Below, in pieces: positions 22,320-33,046 of a stretch of DNA of 64,000 bases. The translations under genes were made by a program, and so were the position numbers. The notes beneath the pieces are model-generated. The model ran no database searches, was not told the DNA's origin, and worked only from the letters and a program-made list of their open reading frames with translations. This stretch comes from Chinchilla lanigera (Eukaryota > Chordata > Mammalia > Rodentia > Chinchillidae): contig NW_004955475.1 in assembly GCF_000276665.1 (NCBI RefSeq), positions 4,923,840 through 4,987,839 of the forward strand, written 5' to 3'. Position 1 is the stretch's first letter. Each line of letters opens with the position of its first letter.

Positions 22320-24900
22320 GACAGTGAAGGTATACTTCTAGCGCTGCCAAATGAAAGCAAATTATTTCTGATGGGGTTTGTGGATAGATACATAGAAGAA
22401 GACATTGGCCAAATCAGTAGCTGCATACAAAATACTAGAAGATGTGTTAATCTGCTCAACCAAGGAAAGCACTTCTGGTTCAGCAGCTACAATTGGAGTC
22501 ACCATGTGATTTGGGTTATATTAATCTGTTGTCATTCTTCAAGACCCATCTTTCTTCTGTACAGGTCAAATTGTAGAATTAAATGCAGATGTATTCAGAA
22601 CCACCACACCTGCATCCTTCAAGTTCTTGATGGTGGCACTAATCTCTGCAAGGGTATGATATTGGTCTTGTTTTATAATTTTACCAGGTAAAGACAAATC
22701 TAACAATTTCCATTTGGCCTTTGCAACCATAATAGCCCTCTTACTACATATTAAGGAACCAATGTGAGGACACTGTCAAGTACTAAGTATATCTGTCTGA
22801 AATATGCATTGTGGAACAGGGGAAGTGACTACGGGATGGATTTGAGGACCTGCTAGACCCACTGTGAGTTGAACTTTTGCTAGAAATCCATTGATCAGAT
22901 GACCTCCATAAGCCTCTTCTTTTACTGAAAGGCTAAAATGACATCTTTGATCCACGGGAATCAGTGTTAGTTCAGAAACAGTGTCCTATATTCCTTGAAA
23001 TGTTTGATCTCTTCTCTTCCCTCAGTGTACAGTTACCATGGCAAAAGGCTTTACGTACCATTGGGGGAAAGATGACCATATAAAATATTGGTGGTACACC
23101 AGAGTCCTTCCTCTAGGGGACCTGGCCACCCCTTCATTCATGTCTGTGTACTGGCTCAAATTTGGAAACTGGTTGAGGAGATATTCCTTGTTACTATATT
23201 TCATAGTAGGTTTCTGTTCATTTGGCCTTAAATTTTTTTGATTCAATAAATCTAATAAAAATTTGATAGCCTTCCAATCGATTTCACTTTTGAGAACACT
23301 TTGGCTAATCAACAAACACCATAGATCTACACATGTCAGACCATTCCAAATATTGTTCTGCTTCTGTTTTGTTATGGTGAGTGTATGCACCTTGATGGTT
23401 AACTGTGTCCATTTGACCCCTTCCATGCTGGGATCTGATTAAGTCCACTGCCCTTAATTTTCCCTATTGAGTAACTGCAGTCCTCACCATAAGGTCTAGT
23501 ATATAGAGAAGAGCAATATCAGGGGTCTCCTGGGATGCTAGTCCTCTCCGATTAATCTGTTTTTCAGGGTGTTAGTGAAGGATATATTTTCTGGACCATC
23601 CCAGTGTGGTGGATTAAGTTTAGGATGACAAATCTACTGCAACATTCCCATTTAACTAAGCCTTTGAATCCCCGTATAAACAGTAAACTACAAAATATCA
23701 ACTATCTCTGATTCATTTAGAGTGGGACATCTATTAATCCATACTTCTGCCAACCATTCAAATAAACTATTAATACCTTTTTTACTAGGTACAAAGTTAC
23801 ATACAGAATTTCTAATTTGCAGGTCCATATTGACAATCTGATTATGATCCACGTGTATGTTTTTGCCACCATTATCCATTATTCCACTCCCATAAAATCC
23901 ATTCCGACACTTGAGACCTCTCCTTATAAGAGTTTTAAAAACATCAAGAAGTTCTTTTGGAGAATAGCAGACCCCCTCGTGGCTGCACTATGTTCCTCAT
24001 CCATAGTAGTATTCTGCAATTTAAGCCTGGTTATAAAACCCAGAGGCAAAAGGGGATGGTGAGGGTGGGTCCTGAGGAGTGTCAGAATTATCACGCTTGG
24101 TCAACTCAGAATGAGTTTTCTAGGCCAACCCTATAGGGGGTTGGGGTGGGGATGCCTTTGCCACTGTGGGAGAGAAAATCTCTTCCTCTGGCAAAAAAGA
24201 AATCTCATTAGAGTCTAAGACCTCAACATCCTCAGTCTGGTCAGGATCCTCCCAAACACCTCCATACCAAATTTATGGATCCCACTGTGTTCTGATCAGT
24301 GTCCTCACCTTTACTATTGATACCCTGTGAGGCTGAGCATTAAATGTAGCTGTATTTCAACTAATTGAATTATAAGGGCCTGTGTTTAGTTCTGCAGATT
24401 CAGCCCTTCAGCCAAAGGACAGGGAATTCTCTTTCAGGACACACTTAGAAACTTAAGGATTTTTTAGTGTGTCTGGAGCTTGGAAATTGAAAATTGAACT
24501 CCACATTCTTTTTGTTAATTTGTTCTTACACTTAGAAAAATTTAGATTTCCTTTGCATGTTGTGAGCTCATGATTTTCCTTCAGTTGTTTGTACAGAGAT
24601 GCTAAGAGCAACGAGTCAGCAACATTGTATTTCCCACTCTGGTAAAAATATTCAAAAGCATCACATGTGGAGTGGGTAAATTCCTTACGTCTCACAAGGT
24701 ATGAATTAGGATAATCAAATGGATTTACATTACATATTACTTTAAAAAGTTTACATCAAGGACTATCAGTACTGCTCACATTATGAGGAGAAACCATGGC
24801 ATTTTTAGGTCTCTTCAAATTAGAGAGTCAACTCCAGGAACCACTAAAGCTACTAAAGAATTTCATCTTTATAATTCTGTTTCTCTAGAGCACAATACCA
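22320..24900 (-). pseudogene. ERV-L gag and early pol remnant
   Basis: Minus strand, 24900 down to 22320. Broken frames at 24695-24453, 23879-23688 and 23426-23022 occupy the gag/protease position between the 5' LTR and the RT. The piece near 22750-22330 is the upstream RT. I see no intact zinc knuckle and cannot place the gag/pro boundary. Assignment of 23000-24900 to gag rests on position more than on motifs. Confidence 0.6.
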
Positions 24901-24912
24901 AAATATATAGCG
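24893..24912 (-). promoter_or_regulatory. Candidate ERV-L primer-binding site
   Basis: Minus-strand TTTTGGTATTGTGCTC directly inside the 5' LTR resembles the tRNA-Leu-type site (TGGTACCAG...) used by ERV-L, with several mismatches. It is supported mainly by position. Confidence 0.4.
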
Positions 24913-25464
24913 ATCAATGCTCACTAGAGGAACAGATTTAATATAAGGTATATAACTATTTACAAGCTAGGCTTAACAATGGCTGCATGCAGAGTTAGGT
25001 GTGGAAGACTGCAAAAGGGCCGTCTGCTTGCTGGGGATCTGAAGGGTCTGGTCAAAGTTCAAAGGTCCTGAGCTCACTGTAGTGACCCATGCAAGTGTAT
25101 ATCAGGAAGCCAATTTGTTGAGCTGGAAGGGTGAAACATCTGAACTTGAAAGCTGAAAGGTCTGTACCAGAAGACTAAATGACCTGAGCTTGAAGGCTGA
25201 AGAATCTGCCCTGGAAGGCAGGAGATGACAGCTGGCACCCAAGGTGAAAGTCAAGACTGGTGCTTCTGTGAAGAAGCAGAAGTGAGCTTCCTTATTTGTT
25301 ACCGTTTTATTCCATCTAGAAAACAAGCCTTTTTGTAGATATCACTCACACCCAGGAGAAGTCCTCTGTCTCCAGTCAATAAATCCCTTGAGCCACCTGC
25401 AGGACTGTGCTAATCCAATTATTTGTATTTCCTACTCAGGTTGACACAACAGTTACCTATCACA
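24912..25464 (-). repeat. ERV-L 5' LTR
   Basis: Homologous to 15576-16058 with common landmarks throughout. Begins TGTGATAG on the minus strand. The low-complexity phrase ctgagct-gaaggctgaa occurs several times in both LTRs. No clear TATA box is visible. Confidence 0.8.
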
Positions 25465-25466
25465 GC

Positions 25467-26126
25467 CCACTCTGGCAGCTCAGTTGTCTTGTTTTGCCTA
25501 GTCTCTATGTGAAAAAGTCAAATTTATGATATACTCATGGTTTCCTTCTGGTAAAGAAAATTTCAGGGGAGACTAATCAAAGAATGTCATTGTGACCAAG
25601 CTCCAGTAAGACTTTAAAGCATTCTTGCTCAGAAACATTGTATGCATTTTTATTCCTGAGGGCAGATTGCATTTTGTGTGACTCTTTTTAGAATGAATGT
25701 GTATTGAACCTTTACATGAAGTTTTTGAACATCTGCCTGGATCTTTTCTTACTGTGATTTTTATCTGTCTTATTACTGCCAGTGTTTGGTATGGTTTTGC
25801 AAGGGCAAGTGGAAATACCAAAATGACACCCATGATTTGGAGGCAGATTTATTTTTCATCAATGGGCACTGATTGAGATCATTCCCAAAATATCAGGTCC
25901 TGATCTCTGGTGGCCTAGGATATTTCTGCGATAAGCAAGCAGGAAGTACAGAGGCAGCATGGCTTGTCAATTGGGAATAGGTTCTTACAATATGTGTCAT
26001 AGTGCCCATCTATGCATCACAGTTACCAGCCATTTCCAAGAGACAAAATTAACAGGCACTATAACCAGAACTATTACCTGGGCAACTAACAAACTGAAGT
26101 ATACTGGTTGTAGGAGTGTCTTCTAC
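25467..26126. other. Unassigned sequence
   Basis: Between the ERV-L and the next MaLR I recognise no repeat or gene. Open frames (86 and 77 codons) show no domain. Confidence 0.45.
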
Positions 26127-26577
26127 TGTAGCTTGAATATTTCCCTAATGATAAATGTACTGGAGGCTTGGTCTTCAGTGTGGCAATGTTGAAAATGAGA
26201 GAACTACTAAGAGATAGATCAAGTGAGAGGTAATGAGGTCACTAAGGTCATCACCCTCAGAATATATTCACATAGCTCTCATAAGAATTTAATTAGTTTC
26301 TGCAAGAGTAATTTAATATAGAAAGAACCAGCTTGGTCATTGAAATGCTGTGGTTTTCCTATCTTTCCATGTGATCTTTTTTGCACACACTACTTTTATT
26401 GTCATGTTATTTTCTAGAAGATGCTCAGAATAGGACAAAAGTATGAGGCCAAAAAATAGAGTGGAAAATCGTGAATTTTAGAATCAAAAACTGTGAACTG
26501 ATACATTTCTTTTTTTAATTTCCCAGCCTCACATATTTAGTTATAGCAACAGCAAAATGGGCTAATAAAAGAAATTT

Positions 26578-26595
26578 GTACCAAGGAGTGGGGCA
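26578..26595 (+). promoter_or_regulatory. MaLR primer-binding site, tRNA-Leu type
   Basis: TTGTACCAAGGAGTGGGG directly after the LTR end is one or two changes from the site at 1797-1814. It fixes this element's orientation and boundary. Confidence 0.75.
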
Positions 26596-26887
26596 ATTGC
26601 TATGAAAATGAGCAAATGGCTTTGTGAGTTGGCAATGGGCAAAAACAGGAAGAGTTTGTGTGAGCAGGCCTTAAAAAAGCTTAGAATTTTGGATGTGGAA
26701 TGTTGCAGAAAAATTTGTGAGCATTTAGAATAGGAGGAAACTATGAAGCTAAGGTTAGATATGTGTGGATCCTATTAAAAAATAGTAGTAAAATCAAATT
26801 TTCACCCCATTTTATAGAACTTGATGGTATTGTGTCCATGCTCTTGGAACTTTATGGAATGCTTAGGGTAACAATAGTGTTCTAGGG

Positions 26888-27080
26888 CAGTGATGGCAAA
26901 CCTTTCAGAGACGGAGTGCTCAAACTGCAACCCAAAACCCACTTATTTATCGCAACGTGCCAACACAGCAATTAAAGGTGAATATCCGATGCATGGCTGC
27001 TGGTTGATTTGACTCAAATCCTGGGAGAGAGGGCTCTGAATACCTACTGCAGCACACAAGCCATCAGTTCACCACTACTG
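26888..27080 (+). mobile_element. Non-autonomous hAT MITE (193 bp)
   Basis: Starts CAGTGATGGCAAACC and ends ...GTTCACCACTACTG, whose reverse complement CAGTAGTGGTGAACT is an imperfect terminal inverted repeat. Flanks are ttctaggg (26880-26887) and atctataa (27081-27088), a decayed 8-bp TSD that fits the nTCTAGAn preference of hAT transposons. The interior phrase aactgcaacccaaaaccc-acttattta resembles the OposCharlie/Charlie-like group I recall; that name is inference. A diverged relative lies at 51481-51674. Confidence 0.82.
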
Positions 27081-27997
27081 ATCTATAAGATGTAATGGAG
27101 GAAATTTCTGAATATCAAAGCATTCATCTTGACTCTTAGCTACTTTCCGTGAACTTTACAATGAAATTAATGAACAGATGGAATAAGAGCAGAAATACTT
27201 GGAAAATTCACAGGCTGGCCATGAAAAAGTGAAAAAAAAAGACATAAAGATGTAGTCTAGCAACTGTTTGTTAAAAAGTTTAGCATGGATAAAAAGAGGC
27301 CATGTTTGCATCAGAACAATGAGAGAAACTCAGAAAGTCTTTCAGAAATCTCTGAGACCACCTATCCTATTATAAGCCCAGGCAAAATTGTTCCAAGATG
27401 CGTCTTGACACAATCCTTGGCTATGTTGTCAAGGACTTTCTCAGAATTCAGCTTTCCATTTTATAGTACACTGTTCCACAGATGCCTCAGCAGTGGTTCA
27501 AGGAGGTCCAGGCACAACTCCTGGCACTGCTGTGAAGGAAGCCCATGGCAGGCCTTGCTGTCCACATGATTTTGATTCTTCAGGCAAAGATAGTCAAGAG
27601 TTTTGGGATCGTGATGGCGTTCCACTGATTTTTCACAAGAAAGCCTGAGAGTCACTGCATGTGCCTGCCACATAGACAGCTGTTCTCCACTAGAATGCCT
27701 CTAGAGCCTTACAAGTAAAATCACTTCTCTTAAGACACCAAAAAAGTACAACATCCAGCAACATGCAGTGCTCACTACAGAAAGATGCAGAAAGCATGCC
27801 AACCATTGAAAATAGCCATATGATTTTAACCAGCAAAGTTCTAGGAGCAGAACAGCCTGATGTATTGGGTTTGCCTTTTCCACTAGACTATGTACAGAAT
27901 TTTGAAATTTGAGTGAACTTATTGCTCCTTTTTCCTTCCCCTTTTCCCTTTTGGAAGTAGAAATGTTTGCCCTACTGTTGTATCTTGAAAATAAATA

Positions 27998-28043
27998 TGC
28001 TGCTGCTGCTGATACTGTTTCTGCTGCTGCTGCTGCTGTTGTT
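27998..28043. repeat. Interrupted (CTG)n microsatellite
   Basis: Two short runs of tgc/ctg triplets separated by gatactgttt, inside MaLR internal sequence. Too short to be notable. Confidence 0.85.
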
Positions 28044-28305
28044 CATAGGCTCATAGCTGGGAGGAATTTGGATTGAGTCTCATATGAGACTTTGGACTTG
28101 GATAGTGAGTGATGCTGAATATTGAATTTTTCATTGTTAATAGTACATAGACTTTGGAAGTCAGAGCATAATGCTGTAGTTGGGATATAGTTTGAAGGTC
28201 CCACAAGGTTCATGTGAAAACTGGTCTTCAGTGTGTTAATCTTGTAAAGTGGTAGTACATGTAAGAGGTGGGTCCTATTTAGGTAACTAGGTGCACTGGG
28301 TAGAG

Positions 28306-28987
28306 GTCTCTACAGGTATAGAAAAATAGAACATATAAAAGCTGATTTATTAGGCTTTTAGTGTCAGAGGCTGGATAGTCCCCACAGGCCATCTACATGC
28401 TAGAGTACAAAAGAACTGTAGCTGTTCAGTCCATAAATCCAGAAACCACAAAAAGAACAATCAAGAATACAGTGCCAGCCAGACGTGATGGCACATGCCT
28501 ATTATCCCAGGACTCAGAAGGCTGAGGTAGGAGGATTGTTGCAAGTCTGAACATAGCCTGAGTTATAAACTGAGTTCAAGGTCAACCTGAGTGACCTAGC
28601 AAAACCCTGTCTCTAAAAGACAAAAGAAAATACACTGCCAGTCCAAGGTTGAAGGAGTGGAAGTTCCTGAAGGGCTTCTGGTGTGAGTTCACCTTGAAAG
28701 ACTGAAGAAGCTTAGCCTGATGTCCACAGGCAATGGCTGACACATAAGATGTACCCACTCAAGCAGAATGTAGCTTCTTAAAATGAAGGCTGAATTTTTT
28801 TCTTTTTCATTCTTTTCCCTTTACAAGCCTACTAGATGGTGCCACCTACAATTAAGGGGGGTCTTCAACTTTCACTTCACGGCCTTATATCTCTGGAAAC
28901 ATCCTCACAAACACACACAAAAGTGTACTTTACTAACCTACTAGGGGTTTCTTAATTCAGTTAATTAACAATCATAATTAACCATCA
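28306..28987 (-). mobile_element. LTR of an ERV-L/MaLR-related element inside the older MaLR LTR
   Basis: Minus strand starts TGATGGTTAATTATGATTG and contains a ctagtaggcttgtaaagg block, a ggcac-catctagt block and an end near ctgtagagacctc. This layout recalls rodent LTRs that begin TGATGGTTAATTTTAATTG. It splits the 3' LTR of the host MaLR and is itself split by a B1 SINE. Exact ends and TSD are not determined. Confidence 0.6.
28479..28630 (+). mobile_element. B1-type SINE
   Basis: ccagacgtgatggcacatgc... ctgaggtaggaggattg... ctgtctctaaaagac. The 11-bp TSD is tacagtgccag (28468-28478) and tacactgccag (28631-28641), one mismatch. Inserted in the LTR at 28306-28987. Confidence 0.92.
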
Positions 28988-29477
28988 TGTTAGAAGATCA
29001 GGGTCATCAGCCTTGGAGGAGACCAAATGAGTTCTTGTGTGAGACCCTAGTTAGTTTCCCCCAAAAGCAACTTGTCGTAAAAGAGAAAACTTCACCTTTT
29101 AATCTCTCTGACACGGATGCTACTATTGATTTCATTTGCTCATGCTGTTGCCATGGAGATACCATCCACTATGAAACCCTTATTAGAGGCCAAAGAGATG
29201 ACTCATCCATCCTAACATAGAGTTTTCAGCCTCCAAATCTGTGAGATAAGCAAACATTTCATTCAGAAGTACCTGGCTTTAGGTATTTTGTGTACACTAA
29301 TATAAGTAGTCTATCATAATAAATTTTAGTCATTTGTCCTATACTTTGAGTCCTTTAAGTCCTCCTAAAACTGTTGATGTGGTTCTGAGTCTTTGATACA
29401 GTAATCAAAGCAATGGACATGGCTATTTTGAAATGAGATAAGGAAAGAACATTAACATGGATGAATTTTGTCAATGT

Positions 29478-29530
29478 AACACTGGGGATCTACTGAAAAA
29501 ATAGAGCACTTGCCTAGCATTAATAAGGCA
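29478..29530 (+). mobile_element. Possible ID-type SINE fragment
   Basis: cactggggatctactgaaaa followed by gagcacttgcctagcattaa follows the first two thirds of the ID body with several changes. No tail or TSD visible. Confidence 0.45.
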
Positions 29531-29559
29531 ATGCCACTGCAAAGAAGTGACATTTTATA

Positions 29560-31437
29560 TGGAGAATCAGTATAAACATCTAGGAATTTAAATCAGCACT
29601 TTGAGATTAATTAAGCAAAGCATGAAATAACTGCAAGTGGATAAATCTAAAATTATAACCAGATATTTTAACCATATTCTCTTCATTACTGCTAAAATAA
29701 ATAAACAAAAATCAATTGGTATATACCAGTGTTGAAAAATATTCTTAGCCAACATAACCTAGTTGATGGAAATATCAATTTGTCTAAAAGCAGCAGACTA
29801 CAAATTCTTTTCAAGTACACACGAATTATGTACCAAAATGGAATATACTTGTGGTCATAAGATAAGCCTCAGGTAATCAAAAACACATAAAATTATACAG
29901 GATATTTTTAAACCAAAAGAGTGGTAAATTAGAAAATAATAAATACACAAATATTTGTACACTAAATAACGTATTTCTGAATAATGCACAGCAAAACAAA
30001 ACTGTAGAAGTATTTCAATGACAACATATCACAATTCATGGGATGTAGCTAAAACAGTTCTTAGGGGTAAATTCATTCCACTAAATATGCCTGTTTTATA
30101 TTGAGGATAAACCTAAGCAAAGAGGTGAAGGACCTCTACAATGAAACCTATAGAGCACTGAATAAAAATATTTCAAAAGACACAGAAGCTGGAAACACAT
30201 CCTTTGTTCTTGGACTAGAAGAATTAATATTATTAAAATGGTCATTTTACCAAAAGGAATCAACATATTTAAGCAATCCCCATCAAAATACCAATAACAT
30301 TCTTCACAGAGGTAGAAAATTCCATGATCAAGTGGATCTAAGACAGAAATATGGCAGAAGAATTTGAGAGACCAAAACTGTTTACTTTGTGGCAGCTGGA
30401 AAGCACAAGATTACAGTAGTACTGGAGAGGAAGGGGCCAGGAACAATATATAGTACCAATGGTAACACCATAATGACCCACTCAGATACACCCAGAATTG
30501 TGCTTTACTGATGTGTTTTGTAGCTCTCAAAGGAAGTAAGTTGACAATCCAAGTTAAATGTCACAAATACAAAGAAATATTATTCAGCTCTAAAAAACAA
30601 AATAATACCTGTAGAAAAATTAATGTAACTTGATACCATCTTAACTGAAATATGCCAGATGCAGAAAATCAAATGTCACGTATTCTCTCTTATATGAGGA
30701 GTCTGAAAAAATAAATGAAAAGAGAAGGAAGATATTTAAAATAGATTCTAACATTTAAAATAGATATTTTCATTAGAAACAGTAGTTTTAAAAACCCATT
30801 TACAATAATGTCTCAAATGTGAAATTTGGAAGAAATTTTGATGAAAAGAGAAGAAGGACTGTTACAAAAGAGTAAAATGATTAAAGGGGTAAAGAGAGAG
30901 AAAGTAATGAGGGAGTGAAAATAATCAAAGTTTGTCATGTGCATGTACAAATACGCCAAATGAAGCCCACTTCTCTGGCTAGCTAATAAAAGGTAAAATT
31001 AAAATTCCTGTTTAAAAGAAAAAAAAGATTCACAAGTCAGAAAAGTGTGAGACAAGATGCAAATGTAATGTGAAGAAGCACAGAAATACTTCAGGATATC
31101 CATAATAAACAAGAATGAAAAGAATATTATGAAATACTTTATCATAATTAACTATTTAGCTGAAATGTAGGAATCATTTAAAGACACATAATACCAACCA
31201 GCACTTATATCTATTAAATTCATTGAGCCAGTAATCTAACACGATTCTACAAGGAAAATTCCAGACATGGATTACTACACTGGTTCATTATGCAAGACAA
31301 TTAAAGAAGAAATAATATCATTCTTCATAAACTCTTTCAGAAAATTAAAGAATACAATTAATGAATTAGATTTGCAAGATATGATTTACATAAAACTGCA
31401 TACATAACTGCATACATTTAAAAGAGATATTTTAATT
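29560..31437 (+). mobile_element. Old L1 (ORF2 pieces and 3' UTR), degraded
   Basis: ORF2-like blocks include aaaacagttcttaggggtaaatt (30050), gaggtgaaggacctctacaatg (30123) and a frame 30101-30367 with KEVKDLYNETYRALNKN. A typical L1 terminal block tattattcagct... ttaactgaaatatgccag lies at 30575-30660, and a 3' UTR follows to about 31020. A further L1 piece (31130-31437) continues to the ERV insertion and resumes at 33718-33810. At 30365-30540 a degraded MaLR-like LTR fragment appears to interrupt it. Confidence 0.7.
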
Positions 31438-31443
31438 TTTTTT

Positions 31444-31968
31444 AAGAGCAGAACTTACTTATCAAAGGAAAGAAAGCTCCTGTCCAAGAGAGGGACCGAA
31501 GGCGGGCCCAAGTGGGTTGCCCAACACTGTCTTTTCTAGGGACTTTTATAGAGCAAAACCATGAGGTGAGGCAGGTCCAAGATAAGCAAAAAATGGGAAA
31601 TCACAAGGAGGGCATGAGGTGGAACAAAACTATGGTCAGCCTATAAGAATTGTTCAGGTAAAATTGATTAAATCAGGATCAAATGGGAAGGCGAGTCACA
31701 TAGCAAGCAGGCATGAGTACAGAACAGGGGCTTTTCCTGTAAGGCGTTGGGTCAGTGACTCTTCAAGGTGATTGCTACCTATTTAGAATATCAATCCCTG
31801 ATGTCCATCCCTAGGTAGGCATGTGGGTGCATTTGTTTAGTCTTTTGTCTTGAGGTCTGGCAAGTAGTCTCTATTTGTAAGGTATCTTGTCTTCCATATT
31901 GGCTCCTTCTAGAGCCTGCCCTGTCTGACAGCCTGTAATATTTCTATCTACCTCAGCTGCTTATAACA
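31444..31968 (-). repeat. LTR (U3 and R) of the class I ERV copy
   Basis: Minus strand begins TGTTATAAGCAGCTGAGG directly after a polypurine tract (tcagagggggaa at 31969-31982) and extends 525 bp. It has a TATA box about 100 bp before its end. There is no U5: the LTR stops about 100 bp after the TATA box and passes into poly(A), as a polyadenylated transcript would. A degraded gataag about 20 bp before the end may be the old polyadenylation signal. Confidence 0.7.
31544..31550 (-). promoter_or_regulatory. TATA box in ERV LTR
   Basis: TATAAAA on the minus strand within gctctataaaagtccc, in the correct place for the U3 promoter of a class I LTR. Predicted transcription start about 25-30 bp downstream, near 31515. 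Confidence 0.65.
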
Positions 31969-32119
31969 TTCCCCCTCTGAAGAAGTAACCCAAGCTGCCA
32001 TGAGGGAGTAATGGGCAATCACTGCTCTGCCTTCTTCAGGCTGGAAGGGGTCATAGTTGTTGATTGACAGTCAGAGATACTCTCCAGAGTGTCTGTCTGA
32101 AGGCCCTCAGTAGATGTCA

Positions 32120-32275
32120 GGTATTTTCATCTTGTGTAAGCATATAGCTTTAAATCTGGAGGAGACAAAGCCAAAGAAACAATTAAGTATGCATGGGCCA
32201 AATAATATTATCAGAATTATTATGAGTATAATCAACAGAGATTTCCACCAAGAGGAGCCAATAATGACCTCCCAT
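32120..32275 (-). pseudogene. ERV env remnant: transmembrane subunit C-terminal end
   Basis: On the minus strand one frame encodes a tryptophan pair followed by about 20 consecutive hydrophobic residues (mostly I and L), then a short cytoplasmic tail with Cys, Phe, Arg and Lys, just before the LTR. This is the membrane anchor and tail of a gammaretroviral-type Env TM subunit. Only this end is present; the surface subunit, fusion region and ectodomain are absent. It cannot make an envelope protein. Confidence 0.65.
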
Positions 32276-32279
32276 AAAG

Positions 32280-32600
32280 AGGATATGCTCTGAGCTATGA
32301 GCTCTGCTAGCTGAGCTTTAGTTCCAGGTGTAAGTGAGGAACTTGCAAGAGTCTAGTATAAAGTTACCACTGCATACCCTGCCTTCCTTGTCCCACTTTC
32401 CATGAAGGAGCTGCCATCACAGAAAAGGGTCAACTCAGGCTTAGTAAAGAGTATGTCTAATAAGTCTTCTCTAGCTGCATATGTATGGAGAATTACCTGT
32501 TTGCAATCATGTCTGTCAACCTCAGTTTCCTCCTTTTCTGGCAAAAAGTTGGCAGGGTTTAAGAAGCATGTCTTTATTTGAACGGCTGATCCTTCTAGAA
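32280..32600 (-). pseudogene. ERV pol remnant: RNase H domain
   Basis: Frame 32353-32544 contains LTLFCDGSSFMESGTRKAGY, with the first catalytic aspartate of RNase H (DGSS) and the G.RKAGYA motif of gammaretroviral RNase H. Downstream sequence reads through a stop into an AQLAELIA-like helix holding the second acidic position. The domain then ends abruptly where env sequence begins, so its C-terminal half is missing. Confidence 0.82.
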
Positions 32601-33046
32601 GTACAGCCTGGTATTTAAGAAGTCACCTGTCTGATAGCCAGAGGTTCCCTTTAGAGGAAACAAGTCCTGCCACATTGTGAAGCATATATACAGTGAGATC
32701 CAAGTTAACTGGGATGTCTCTGGCACTAAGGGAGCTACAGCTGCCCTAGTTCTAATGCAGGAAGGCCATCCCTTTGCTACAGTATCTAATTCATGATTCA
32801 GAGACCCTATAGGCTGTTCAGTGGGTCCCGGAGTACTCCTAAAGCCATACCTTACCTCTCACTGACATATAAATTGAATTGGTGTCCTGTGGGGAGACTT
32901 AGGGCTGGGGCATTTAGGTGAGCTTGTTTAAGCTTCTGGAATGCTGTTTGGGAATCAGGTTCCCAGGTTAAAATACGGGTATCTGTCTTTTGCAACTCCT
33001 TTATAAGTTGATAGAGGAATTGTGGAATCTCCCCATATCCTGATAT

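Larger units (their letters stand above)
15576..25466 (-). mobile_element. ERV-L (class III) provirus with two LTRs and nested insertions
   Basis: Two homologous LTRs lie in the same orientation at about 15576-16058 (3' LTR) and 24912-25464 (5' LTR), around an internal region read on the minus strand. Order is gag-like (24700-23000), reverse transcriptase (about 22750-19200, split by a piggyBac), RNase H (about 18990-18470), integrase (about 18110-16900) and a dUTPase-like tail (about 16900-16700). No env is present, as expected for ERV-L. Total span is 9.9 kb; removing the piggyBac (2.57 kb) and the MaLR LTR (0.43 kb) leaves about 6.9 kb, a normal full length for this class. Stops and frameshifts break every reading frame and the two LTRs have visibly diverged, so it is old and defective. 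Exact LTR ends are uncertain by about 15 bp, and no clear TSD was found. Confidence 0.85.
26127..29330 (+). mobile_element. Old MaLR (MST/MLT-like) with both LTRs and nested insertions
   Basis: The 5' LTR (about 26127-26565) starts tgtagcttgaatatttccc and ends near cagcctcacatatttagttatagcaacagc. A tRNA-Leu-type primer-binding site follows at 26578-26595, then an internal region to about 28174. The 3' LTR is in two pieces, 28175-28305 (tgggatatagtttgaaggtccc onward) and about 28990-29330 (ending ctgtgagataagc... aggtattttg). Another LTR separates the pieces. Internal sequence has no coding capacity, as is normal for MaLR. It is more diverged than the MaLRs at 545 and 47872. Confidence 0.75.

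Noticed and set aside
26888..27080. SPIN-type hAT element
   Set aside because: The terminal sequence I recall for SPIN differs; only the hAT superfamily and a Charlie-like affinity are supported.
27998..28043. (CTG)n run as an expansion-type repeat of functional interest
   Set aside because: Short, interrupted, and inside non-coding MaLR sequence.
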